A stretch of 64,000 nucleotides of DNA from Balanoglossus misakiensis (lineage: Eukaryota > Hemichordata), in contig CM082598.2 of NCBI GenBank assembly GCA_040954595.2, positions 1,364,001 through 1,428,000 of the forward strand, given 5' to 3'. The notes under the pieces were generated by a model, which saw nothing but the letters and a program-made list of their open reading frames with translations, was not told where the DNA came from and did not search any database. Positions 10,805 to 22,298 of the stretch are shown one piece after another. How positions within the stretch are numbered: the stretch's first letter is position 1; each line of letters starts with the position of its first letter. The translations under genes were made by a program, and so were the position numbers.

Positions 10805-10962
10805 TGTCAAAATCACCAAAACTCGCAAAGTCGAGAAATCGTCATTTTAGACAATTTTCATGAACTATAACCCATGAAAAATGTGCAGAAATGACAAAAT
10901 CACCAAAACTCGAAAAGTCGGGAAATCGTCATTTTTAGACAATTTTCATGAGCGTGTTACAA
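10805..10962. repeat. Two-copy tandem repeat, period about 88 bp
   Basis: The phrase 'CAAAATCACCAAAACTCG' begins near 10807 and again near 10895. The same downstream block (GAAATCGTCATTTTTAGACA with small differences) follows each copy. Confidence 0.75.
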
Positions 10963-11239
10963 AGTGTAAGTATAAACTCGAATGTAAAAACCATGTTGAT
11001 TTTTCGCGGGATTCCATCGTCGTATCTGACGATCAACATTACGGCAATCAATAAATGCGTGTCTCTTTGTCGATTTCTACCGCTGCCTGCTCTGTGATGC
11101 AAGAAAAGTCGCAACCAAATGTAGATCCAGTGAAAGGGGCGTGTTTGGGCTCGCGAAAATGACGGGACACGTAATCAGAAATTTTGTATTGTTTCATAAT
11201 GTTTTTGAACGATTTTCATCCATGTGGAAGGGAGGGTTC

Positions 11240-11520
11240 CGATTGAGCAATATGTTTGTTGTTCCATTGTCCCCGGAAAGAGCCGTTGGCGATGAGTACA
11301 AGAATATGTGTATGTGTTAATTAATTTGAGCTATTTCTATCTAGCCAACGTGGAAAGTAGAGTTCCGATAGGTCAATTCATGTCCTATTGTCTCTAGAAA
11401 GAGCCGTTGGCGATGAGTAGCAGAACTATTTCTGTCAATGTGGAAGGGATAGTTCCGATAGGTCAATTCAAATGTGTTTATTTGTTCTATTGTCTCTGGT
11501 AAGAGCCGTTAGCGATGAGT
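11240..11520. repeat. Three-copy degenerate repeat of about 110 bp
   Basis: GAGCCGTTGGCGATGAGT (third copy GTTAGCG) occurs near 11281, 11400 and 11503, each preceded by a block containing 'GTTCCGAT' and 'CTATTGTCTC'. It lies immediately upstream of a CCAAT/TATA promoter, so these may be promoter-proximal elements. Confidence 0.6.
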
Positions 11521-11533
11521 TGGCCTTTTTTTG

Positions 11534-11640
11534 ATTGGCTGGCGAAAGCCCGCGAAAAGATTTCGTTTTGATTGGATAATAAGTACGAGTTTGGACACAC
11601 GTGATCACTCCAAGTACGTCACCACTCCAAGCGTATATAA
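11534..11640 (+). promoter_or_regulatory. TATA-box promoter with CCAAT, E2F-like, E-box and CRE-like sites
   Basis: In 107 bases I see inverted CCAAT boxes (ATTGG at 11534 and 11571), an E2F-like CCCGCGAAAA near 11549, an E-box CACGTG at 11598-11603, a CRE-like TACGTCA at 11615-11621 and a TATA box TATATAA at 11634-11640. Their spacing fits a plus-strand core promoter starting near 11665. No coding frame of note follows, so any transcript may be non-coding. Confidence 0.55.
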
Positions 11641-12539
11641 GCTACACCAGCGGCTGGTTGATTTTAGTTGCTGTTTGGCCGTGCAAGTGAGAAGACGTGG
11701 CACTCGGATATTTTATGCGCACTAAGAGGCGTGTTGAAAGTCAGTCTCTAGCGCTCATAAACTTATCCAAAAGAGTCAACTACTGGATGCAGTTTGCTGA
11801 AATGTGAACCTGGAAGAACGCGACGTTTACTTCGCCATCACGCAGTGCAGATTCATCTCATAACGGGGAAAAAGGTAAAACACGCACTTTCTTGTCACTA
11901 CATCAGAAAAATCGGGAGTATTTCGATAGATATCCAGACTTATTTTATTGTTTTTATTTTCTCTCTGAAATGTGTGCGGTTTTTATTATGCCAGAATTGT
12001 CTTCTAGGCCTATGATTGAAAAAAAGTGTCTAGAAAGGGCTTAAGTTTTCCTCTCGGAAGCGTTTTACTCGAAACTCGTGCAATTTTTTTATATCTCGGC
12101 GCAAGTCTAGAAATTTCCCAAGATCAATCCTACCAAGCTTGTAATCATGTCCCTTTTTCTTAACGTACACCCGAAAGTGGTCTGACACCAGTGTGGATAG
12201 TGAATAGCCCTTTATACTTCTCTTTTCCTATTTATCGTTTTCTTCTCAATTACCCCTTACGGAATCACCGTCTTTGCCTGCCAAATGGTGCGAGTTCCCG
12301 CATGAATAAGTGCTTGAACCGGTCTGAAACTTTCGGAAATCGTGGACGGCTCTTGCTGTCGGAACCGAGGAACTTCAGGCTGTGGAAATTGTTGCCTATA
12401 CAGACCCAGACGGGAACTTAACGAAACGGTGAGTTGTAATTGTACGAATATTTTCAAACTCGTCGATAATTCAAATTGCACACGTGCCAACCAAGTTACA
12501 CGGAATCACACTGTACGGATTATGAAGTGTAATATCAGG

Positions 12540-13285
12540 CGTGTGAATATTGTCACCCATGAGGCAAGATGCATGAATATACTTTGATTGTCGCATGCAA
12601 ATTACTCGACATGTTGGAGGTCCGACCCAGAAGGTGTATTGTGCAGGGTACTTTTACGAAGTTGAATATTTCTCTACGATTAATACAGTAATCACTAGCT
12701 TGCAAAAGGACACTCCGCTTTACTTCTGTCGTATCTTTTTTCATTTTGTTGTTTGGTACAACTTGAGAAAGTCGACATGATTCCAAACTACTTTGTCGCA
12801 TGCTTACACTTGGTAGTTCGCGCCTCGGAAGGGTTTTCAGAAAATTGATAATCCTCTAGGGCTTTCAACTCTTGGTATCTTAAATTGCACACTTGCCAAC
12901 TAAGTTACACGGAATCACACTATACGCATTATGAAGTGTAATATCGGGCGTGTGAATATTGTCACCCATGAGGCAAGATGCATGAATATACTTTGATTGT
13001 CGCATGCAAATTACTCGACATGTTGGAGGTCCGACCCAGAAGGTGTATTGTGCCAGGGTACTTTTACAAAGTTGAATATTTCTCTTCGATTAATTCAGTA
13101 ATCACTCGCTTGCAAAAGAACACTCCGCTGTACTTCTGTCGTATCTTTTTTCATGTTGTTGTTTGGTACAACTTGAGAAAGTCGACATATTTCCAAACTA
13201 CTTTGTCGCATGTTTACTCTTGGTAGTTTGCGAAGGGTTTTCAGAAAATTGATAATCCTCTAGGGCTTTCAACTCTTGGTATCTT
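12540..13285. repeat. Tandem duplication, period about 408 bp
   Basis: Segments beginning near 12546 and 12954 share long identical stretches (for example GAGGCAAGATGCATGAATAT) with scattered substitutions and small indels. The small open frames within are copies of one another and look non-coding. Confidence 0.8.
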
Positions 13286-13419
13286 AAAATGAGTGAAAAG
13301 TCTTTGAAATTCTCAAACATTTTCATACCCACCAAAATAAACTTATTTCTTTGACAGCTAACATTGAACCCGATTGGTCGGCGTCCATCTACCATTGTGA
13401 AGCACTGGGCTACTTGACT

Positions 13420-16400
13420 CGGTGGAATGCCTCGTTGTGGAAATTCTCATCAGGAATCATCGTACTTTGTTCCATTTATAAGGCGAGTTTTCTTTTGCGT
13501 TATTACCCCCCTCCCCCCTCGCTTGCCCCTCCTATCTACTCCCTTGTGAATGCTTCAAGGGATTGTTCAATACTTTAGATGAATTGGTATACTGACCATA
13601 GAACATTGTTCGTCAAACAGGCTGAAAATGGTCTAACTTAAGTGTTGTAGCAAAGGGCAATACGTAGCTTAATTCTTCTAGCACTGGTTTAGTGAAGGTA
13701 GAAGACCCTTGAAAATAACTACATTGTATTTTTATCGTAATTTGATCAAAACAACTTTACATTTTTTCGTCGTGGAAATTAAACAACAAATTAGTGGGAA
13801 GTGCAAAGGTAAAACAAGAGGGAAATTGACTCGAATTTGATATTCAAAATGGCTGCTGAATTCAATGACGAAGTTTGGGAGAAATATTCAAATTAATGAT
13901 TGTTTTTAAAATAATACGGTTAACAACGTTTTCTTCCTCAAACACTGTAATATAGCTTAACTTTATAAGGTGTCAGAATGTTTAAAAGTTGGACTCAAAA
14001 ATAGTGCTAAATGTAAAACAGTTAGGCTGTTTTTAATGCCATATTCAAAATGGCCGCCAATTTTTATGTGACTTTGAGAGAAAATTTAAATTGATAAATT
14101 TTATGAAAAAGATTGTGAACACGGTTTTCTTGCTTTTTCCCAAAAGATTCCCCACACAATTTAATTTTACCAAGATTTGTTTTAGACGTTAATTTTTCTG
14201 GAAAACCCGCACCTGAGCCATGTTTTACTAAAAAGGCACTGTTCAAAAATCGCAACTTTTTCTTGTATTTAGATCCAAGAAAATTTACAATGTTTTCTTA
14301 TTAAAAGTTAGACAATAAATTAGTGATAAGTGTAAAGATAGGTGGAGAGGGGAAAATTGTTTTAAATTAAATGTTCAAAATGGCCGCCAATTTCTGCGAC
14401 ATAATTTAAATTGATAATTTTTATGAACATTCCGTTTTCTTGCTTGTTTTCCAGACACTTTAATTTTACCAAGATTTGTAAAGTTTTTAGAAACAAGTTT
14501 AGAATGTTCTCTTTACAAGACTAAAACTTGGACAAAAAATCATGCTAACTTTACAAAAGTTAGGTTGAGAGAATAAAATTGTCAGAGTTGATATTCAAAA
14601 TGGCCACCATTTTCCATGTTGACTTTAGGGAGAAAATTTAAATTGACTTTTATTAAAATAAGATGAACACTACATATTTCTGCATGTTTTCCAAACTATT
14701 TTAGCACACTTTAATAGAGTCAGATTTTGAAAGCTTTCAGACTATCATTTTTTTTGTTTAACATGAAAATTAAAGACTTTGATTAGGCTGTTTTTAATTC
14801 CATATTCAAAATGGCCGCCAATTTTTATGTGACTTTGAGAGAAAATTTAAATTGATAAATTTTATGAAAAAAATTGTGAACACGGTTTTCTAGCTTTTTT
14901 ACCAAAAAATTCCCCGCACAATTTAATTTTACCAAGATTTGTTTTAGACATTCATTTTTCTGGAAAACCTGCACCTGAGCCATGTTTTACTAAAAAGGCA
15001 CTGTTCAAAAATCGCAACTTTTTCTTGTATTTAGATCCAAAAAAGTTTACTATGTTTTCTTATTAAAAGTTAGACAAAAAATTAGTGATAACTGTAAAAA
15101 TAGGTGGAGAGGGGAAAATTGTTTTAAATTAAATATTCAAAATGGCCGCCAATTTCTGCGACATAATTTAAATTGATAATTTTTATGAACATTCCGTTTT
15201 CTTGCTTGTTTTCCAGACACTTTAATTTTACCAAGATTTGTAAAGTGTTTAGAAATAAGTTTAGAATGTTCTCTTTACGAGACTAAAATTTGGACAAAAA
15301 ATCATGCTAACTTTACAAAAGTTAGGTTGAGAGAATAAAATTGCCAGAGTTGATATTCAAAATGGCCACCATTTTCTATGTTGACTTGGGGAGAAAATTT
15401 AAATTGACTTTTATTAAAATAAGATGAAAACTACATATTTCTGCAAGTATTCCAAAATATTTTAGCACACTTTAATAGACTCAGATTTTGAAAGCTTTCA
15501 GACTATCAATAGTTTTGTTTAATATATAGTTTTGTTTAATATGAAAATTAAGGACTTTTATTTTCAAGATTCATACTATCTAAGTTTAGATCAACAACTG
15601 TGCCCTATGTATAAATTGTGTGAAATGTGAAAATTAAAATGGCTGTCAAAATTGGTTAGTCTAAGAAACAAAACTTAAAATCAAAATGGCCGCCAAGAAT
15701 GTCTCTTCTAATAGTATGTAGACAAGTAATGAATCTCTAAAACAATCTCGGTAAAATTAAAATGTGTGGGGAATATTTTGGGAAAAAAGCAAGAAAACCA
15801 TGTCCACAATCTTTTTCATACAATTTATCAATTTAAATTTTCTCTCAAAGTCACATAATCTTAGATCAATGACGGGACAATGTAGTTAATTTAAATACAA
15901 CATGACTTAGTCTCTTATGTCACTTTTGAATCTCTTTTACTGCAGTAAATTTTTTAATTACAACTCCAGTTTTTGAGATGACTTGATATTTTAGAGTTTT
16001 GATCAACAACTGTGCCCAATGTAGAAATAGATAAATTGCGTGAAATGTGAAAATCAAAATTGGTTAGTCTAAGAAACAAAAATCAAAATGGCCGCCACGA
16101 ATGTCTCTTCTAATTGTATGTAGACAAGTAATGATTGTTACTAAGACATAGTCAATTCAGTTGTCTTGATTTCTAAGATGTGTTGATTGCAGCAACACTT
16201 TAAAACCAATTTCAATATAGTTGATTTCAGAGATGTCTTTGAAAATATTTCTTAAAACAATAAAAACCTAAAAGTTAAGATAGGAATCACACATAATTGG
16301 TGTATCTATTATCATTTTAACATTTATTTAAAATGAATTAAATGGCATATTTTATACATGATCTTAGGTCAATGACAGGACAATGTAGTTAATTTAAATA

Positions 16401-18360
16401 CAACATGACTTAGTCTCTTATGTCACTTTTGAATGTCTTTTACTGCAGTAATTTTTTTTATTTCAACTCCAGTTTTTGAGATGACTTGATATTTTAGAGT
16501 TTTGATCAACAACTGTGCCCAATGTAGAAAGAGATAAATTGCGTGAAATGTGAAAATCAAAATTGGTTAGTCTAAGAAACAAAAATCAAAATGGCCGCCA
16601 CGAATATCTCTTCTAATTGTATGTAGACAAGTAATGATTTTTAGAAAGACATAGTCAATTCAGTTGTCTTGATTTCTAAGTTGTGTTGATAGTAACAACA
16701 CTTTAAAACCAATTTCAATATAGTTGATTTCAGAGATGTCTTTGAAGATTTTTCTTAAAACAATAAAAACCTAAAAGTTAAGATAGGAATCACACGTAAT
16801 TGGTGTATCTATTATCATTTTAACATTTATTTAAAATCAATTAAATGGCATATTTTATGCATGATCTTAGGTCAATGATAGGACAATGTAGTTAATTTAA
16901 ATGCAACATGACTTAATCTCTTGTGTCACTTTTGAATTTCTTTACTGCAGTAAATATTTTTTTATTACAACCCGTTTTTGAGATAACTTGATATTTTAGA
17001 ATCATAAATGAATTGTTCTGTCCTTGTTTGACAATATCTTCTTTCTTATACTTGAGGTGCCTTTACTTGGTGGGATGTCTCGTTGTGGAAATTCTCATCA
17101 GGAGTCATCATACTTTGTTTGGGAGGTGAGTTTTTTTTGCGTTATTACCCCCCTCCCCCTACCTACTCCCTTGTGAATGCTTCGAGCGATTTTTCAATAC
17201 TTAGTTTAGATGAATTGGTATACTGGCTAGAACATTGTTCATAGAAAGGCTGAAAATGGGCTTACTTTAAGTGTTGTAGCAAAGGGCAATACGTAGCTTA
17301 ATTCTCCAAGCACTAGTTTAGTGAAGGTAGAAGGCGGAACCCTTGAAAATAATATTTTATTTATTATAATTTGATCAAAAGAACTTTACATTGTTTGGAC
17401 AACAAATTAGTGGCAAGTGCAAAAGATAAAATAAGACAGAAATTGGCTCAAAATTGATATTCAAAATGGCTGCTGAATTCTATAACGACGTTTGGGAGAA
17501 AAATTCAAATTAATGATTGTTATTAAATGAGACGGCAAACGGTTTTCTTCCTCGAACACTCTAATGTAGCTTAACTTTATAAGGTGTCAGAATGTTTAAA
17601 AGTTGGACTCAAAAATAGTGCTAACAGTAACAGCTAACAGTTAGGCTGTTTTTAAAGCCATATTCAAAATGGCTGCCAATTTTTATGCGACTTTGAGAGA
17701 AAATTTAAATTGATAAATTTAACATGGTTTTCTTGCTTTTTTCCCAAAAGATTGCCCACACAATTTAGTTTTACCAAGATTTGTTTTAGAGAATCAGTTT
17801 TTTTGGAAAACCTATACCTGAGCCATGTTTTACTAAAAAGGCTCTGTTCAAAAATCGCAACTTTTTCTTGTATTTAGATCCAAAAAAGTTTACAATGTTT
17901 TCTCTTAAAAAGTTAGACTAAAGAAAGCTACTCTGTATCTTAATTGGAACAAGTTTAGAATGTTGTCTTTAAAAGACTAAAACTTAGACAAAATATGCTT
18001 TCCAAAATATTCCACGCACACTTTAATAGACTCAGATTTGAAAGGTTTCAGACTATCAATAGTTTTGTTTAATATGAAAATAAAAGACTTTTATTTTCAA
18101 GAATCAAAATGGCTGTCAAAATTGGTTAGTCTAAGAAAAAAAACACTTAAAATCAAAATGGCCGCCACGAATGTCTGTTGTAATTGTATGTAGACAAGTA
18201 ATCAATCTCTAAAACAGCCTAACTTTATAGTTAGCACTATTTTTGAGTCCAACTTTTAAACATTCTGACACCTTTCAAAGTTGAGCTATATTAGAGTGTT
18301 TGAGGAAGAAAACTGCTCGCCGTCTAATTTTAATAACAATCATTTTTACGAAGACAGGAT
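13420..18360. repeat. Segmental-duplication block with recurrent ATTCAAAATGGC motifs
   Basis: AT-rich and mutually homologous blocks. 13421-13900 recurs at 17079-17540. A unit containing AAAATGGCCGCCAATTTTTA repeats at 14043 and 14804 (offset 761) and, diverged, at 17662. A segment at 13968 recurs at 17578 and, inverted, at about 18218-18280. The motif AAAATGGC appears about 15 times. No coding potential is seen. Confidence 0.75.
15850..17030. repeat. Tandem repeat, period 503 bp, about 2.3 copies
   Basis: 'GGTCAATGA' landmarks lie at 15864 (as GATCAATGA), 16367 and 16870, spacing exactly 503 each. A fourth, displaced copy begins at 19339. The unit includes TAATTTAAATACAACATGAC and a GCCGCCACGAATGTC block. 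Confidence 0.8.
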
Positions 18361-18364
18361 GGTC

Positions 18365-19195
18365 AGTTCAGTTGTCTTGATTTAATCATAGGGGGGCAGC
18401 TTAGGTGTATGTAGTGGGGGGTAACTTAGCTTAGTCGAGTTTAATGATAGGGGGGTAACTTAGGTGTATGTAGTGGGGGGGGGGGGTAACTTAGGTTAGT
18501 CGAATTTAATGATAGGGGGCTAGCTTAGGTGTATGTAGTGGGGTGTAACTTAGCTTAGTCGAGTTTAATGATAGGGGAGGGGGAACTTAGGTGTATGTAG
18601 TGGGGGGTAACTTAGTCTAAGGTTAGATGTATGTAGTGGGGGGTAACTTAGCTTAGGGTAGTCGACTTGAATGATAGGGGGTAGCTTAGGTGTATGTAGT
18701 GGGGGGTAACTTAGGGCAGTCGAGTTTAATCATAGGGGGGGTAACTTAGTCGTATGTAGTAACTTAGTCTAAGCTTAGATGTATGTAGTGGGGGGTAACT
18801 TAGCTTAGTCGAGTTTAATGATAGGGGGGGTAGCTTAGGTGTATGTAGTGGGGGGTAACTTAGGGCTGTCGAGTTTAATCATAGGGGGGCAACTTAGTCG
18901 TATGTAGAAACTTAGTCTAAGCTTAGATGTATGTAGTGGGGGGTAACTTAGCTTAGTCGAGTTTAATGATAGGGGGGTAGCTTAGGTGTATGTAGTGGGG
19001 GGGGTAGCTTAGCTTAGTCGAGTTTAATCATAGGGGGGTAGCTTAGGTGTATGTAGTGGGGGGTAACTTAGCTTAGTCGAGTTTAATGATAGGGAGGGGT
19101 AGCTTAGGTGTATGTAGTGGGGGGTAACTTAGCTTAGTTGAGTTTAATGATAGGGGGGTAGCTTAGGTGTATGTAGTGGGGGTAACTTAGCTTAG
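18365..19195 (+). repeat. Left satellite arm, about 59-bp G-rich unit
   Basis: About 13 degenerate copies of a unit containing GATAGGGGGG, TAGCTTAGGTGTATGTAGTG and GGGGTAACTTAG. Its reverse complement is recognisably the same family as the C-rich array at 25986-31000 (shared CCCCCCACTACATACA). Confidence 0.85.
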
Positions 19196-19385
19196 TTGAT
19201 TTCAAAGATGTCTCTGAAGATTTTTCTTAAAAGAATGCAAACATAAAAGTTAAGATAGGAATCACACAAAATTGGTGTATCTATTATTTTAACATTTATT
19301 TAAAATCAAAGAAATAGAATATTTTGTACATGATCTTAGGTCAATGACAGGACAATGTAGTAAATTTAAATACAGCATGACTTGA

Positions 19386-19690
19386 AGGGACAAAGTCTCT
19401 CTCTCGCAGCCCTTTTTCCGTCAATTATGTTTGATACAAGACACCATTTATGTTAGTCTACATGTGGATATATAGTGAATCAGTATTCGAACACACACAA
19501 CTTCTATCCCATTTGTAGGTTATGACAGTAAAAACTTCGCAAGTTTTTCACTGTCGTATCTACAAGCAGGGTGGAAGATGTGTGTGGTTGAACGTTGATT
19601 CACTATGTATCCACATGTAGAATAACATTAATGGTGTCTTGTATCAAACAGAATTTGATGGAAAAGGGCTGAGAGAGAGACTTTGTCCCT
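19386..19690. mobile_element. TTAA-type foldback MITE (piggyBac-like target), copy 1
   Basis: A 305-bp near-palindrome: it opens AGGGACAAAGTCTCTCTCTC and closes with the complement ending GACTTTGTCCCT. It is flanked by TTGA (19382-19385) and TTAA (19691-19694), a decayed TTAA target-site duplication. It has no coding capacity. It interrupts the 503-bp repeat family; an uninterrupted paralogue at 16905-16925 has a single TTAA at the matching point. Confidence 0.85.
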
Positions 19691-19839
19691 TTAATCTCTT
19701 GTGTCACTTTTGAATTTCTTTAGTGCAGTGAATTTTTTTATTACAACCCCAGTTTTTGAGATGACTTGAAATTTTAGAATCATAAATGAATTGTTCTGTC
19801 CTTGTTTGACAATATCTTCTTTCTTATACTTGTAGGTGC

Positions 19840-20790
19840 CTGTTGTTTCCGGTGGGGACTTGGTATAAATGCTGATCGAAGTCGTACCAATCCAGCCATC
19901 TTGACCTGAAGTGAAGGAGATATGAAGTTAATATTAGTTGTTGCCATTTTGTGTATTGACTTCAATTGCAAGCCTGTATCTTGTTTTTATCATTAGACTT
20001 AGGGTCATTAGACTTAGGGTCAATAAACTTGGATTTATAAGACTGGTAAGAAGACCTTAAGACTGGTAAGAAGACCTTACGACCAGAAAGAAGTTCTTAA
20101 GCTCAACTTTAGCAATTTAGCACTTTAGCAATTTAGCCATCTTGATCTGAAGCGAAGGAGATATGAAGTTAATATTGGTTGTTGCCATTTTGTGTATTGA
20201 CTTCTGTATCATTTTATTGTTGAAAACTGTCAGCCTGAGCTTACATTTGAGATCCTGTTTGTTGACAATTTGCAAGCCTGTATCTTGTTTTTATCATTAG
20301 ACTTAGGGTCATTAGACGTAGGGTCAATAGACTTGGATTTATAAGACTGGTAAGAAGACCTTACGACCAGTAAGAAGTTATTAAGCTCAACTTTAGAAAT
20401 TTAGCACTTTAGCCATCTTGATCTGAAGTGAAGGAGATATGAAGTTAACATTAGTTGATGCCATTTTGTGTATTGACTTCTGTATCATTTTATTGTTGAA
20501 AACTGTCAGCCTGTATTTGGTATTTACATTTACTGCTGTTTCTTATATTTGAGATCCTGTTTCTTGACAATTTGCAAGCCTGTATCTTGATTTTATCATT
20601 AGACATAGGGCCATTAGACTTAGGGTCTTTAGACTTAGGGTCACTAAACTTGGATTTATAAGACTGGTAAGAAGACCTTGAGACTGGTAAGAAGACCTTA
20701 GGACCGGTAAGAAGTACATACGACCGGTAAGAAGTTCTTAAGCTCAACTTTTTTAGAATTAGGGTCCTAACACTTAGACTTGTTTAGACT
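19840..20790 (+). repeat. Tandem repeats of about 240-275 bp leading into the satellite
   Basis: 'CCATCTTGA' then 'GAAGGAGATATGAAGTTAA' recur at about 19897, 20139 and 20412. Each unit ends with ATTAGACTTAGGGTC and AAGACTGGTAAGAAGACC strings. The former is the seed sequence expanded in the array that follows. Confidence 0.75.
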
Positions 20791-22298
20791 TTAGAGATCC
20801 TGTTTCTTGACAATTTGCAAGCCTGTATCTTGATTTTATCATTAGACATAGGGCCATTAGACTTTATGAGACTTAGGGTCATAACACTTAGCCTTTTTGA
20901 GACTTAGACTTTTTTAGACTTAGTCTTTTTGAGACTTAGACTTTTTTAGACTTAGCCTTTTTGAGACTTAGACTTTTTTAGACTTAAACTTTTTGAGACT
21001 TAGGGTCATAAGACTTAGATTTTTTGAGACTTAGGGTCATAAGACTTAGGGTCATAAGACTTAGACTTTTTTAGACTTAGTCTTTTTGAGACTTAGACTT
21101 TTTTAGACTTAGTCTTTTTGAGACTTAGACTTTTTTAGACTTAGTCTTTTTGAGACTTAGACTTTTTTAGACTTAGCCTTTTTGAGACTTAGACTTTTTT
21201 AGACTTAAACTTTTTGAGACTTAGGGTCATAAGACTTAGATTTTTTGAGACTTAGGGTCATAAGACTTAGGGTCATAAGACTTAGACTTTTTTAGACTTA
21301 GTCTTTTTGAGACTTAGACTTTTTTAGACTTAGTCTTTTTGAGACTTAGACTTTTTTAGACTTAGCCTTTTTGAGACTTAGACTTTTTTAGACTTAAACT
21401 TTTTTTAGAATTAAACTTTTTTTAGACTTAAACTTTTTTTAGACTTAGGGTCATTAGACTTTTTGAGACTTAGGGTCATAACACTTAGCCTTTTTGAGAC
21501 TTAGACTTTTTAGACTTAGCCTTTTTGAGACTTAGACTCTTTTTTAGACTTAGCCTTTTTGAGACTTAGACTTTTTTAGACTTAAACTTTTTGAGACTTA
21601 GGGTCATAAGACTTAGATTTTTTGAGACTTAGGGTCATAAGACTTAGGGTCATAAGACTTAGACTTTTTTTAGACTTAAACTTTTTTTAGACTTAGGGTC
21701 ATTAGACTTTTTGAGACTTAGGGTCATAACACTTAGCCTTTTTGAGACTTAGACTTTTTTAGACTGAAACTTTTTTTTGACTTAAACTTTTTTTAGACTT
21801 AGGGTCATTAGACTTTATGAGACTTAATGTCATAACACTTAGCCTTTTTGAGACTTAGACTTTTTAGACTTAGCCTTTTTGAGACTTAGACTTTTTTAGA
21901 CTTAGCCTTTTTGAGACTTAGACTTTTTTAGACTTAAACTTTTTGAGACTTAGGGTCATAAGACTTAGATTTTTTGAGACTTAGGGTCATAAGACTTAGA
22001 CTTTTTTAGACTTAAACTTTTTTTAGACTTAGGGTCATAAGACTTAGGGTCATTAGACTTTTTGAGACTTAGGGTCATAACACTTAGCCTTTTTGAGACT
22101 TAGACTTTTTTAGACTTAAACTTTTTGAGACTTAGGGTCATAAGACTTAGCCTTTTTGAGACTTAGACTTTTTTAGACTTAAACTTTTTGAGACTTAGGG
22201 TCATAAGACTTAAACTTTTTGAGACTTAGGGTCATAAGAGTCATAGGTCAAGACATAGGTCATAAGAGTCATAGGTCATAGGTCATAGGTCATAGGTC
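20790..22298 (+). repeat. Degenerate satellite of TTAGACTTTTT / TTAGGGTCATAAGAC units
   Basis: About 1.5 kb of interleaved short units: 'TTTTTGAGACTTAGAC', 'TTTTTTAGACTTA' and 'GACTTAGGGTCATAAGA', with partial higher-order repetition. It ends in a (CATAGGT) run at about 22270-22297. It contains TTAGGG but never a (TTAGGG)n telomere array. Confidence 0.85.

Larger units (their letters stand above)
11665..19980 (+). ncRNA. Possible spliced non-coding transcript
   Basis: Downstream of the 11534-11640 promoter, plus-strand splice-like signals recur: donors AAAAAG|GTAAAA (near 11875) and GAAACG|GTGAGT (near 12429), and acceptors TTTGACAG (near 13357) and TTATACTTGTAG (near 19830). The exon-like segment near 13420-13480 is duplicated near 17080-17127, where it ends GGGAG|GTGAGT. 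No long open frame spans these pieces. This is inference from splice consensus only and many bases between are repeats; transcript evidence is absent. Confidence 0.25.

Noticed and set aside
12191-12801. Cluster of small open frames on both strands
   Set aside because: Located in and beside the 408-bp tandem duplication; frames overlap each other and show no conserved pattern.
18365-19195. G-quadruplex array
   Set aside because: G runs are frequent but separated by about 18-25 bases, longer than canonical quadruplex loops; possible only in a few places, so not claimed.
20790-22298. Interstitial telomere array (TTAGGG present many times)
   Set aside because: TTAGGG occurs only inside longer units such as GACTTAGGGTCATAAGA and never in tandem (TTAGGG)n.
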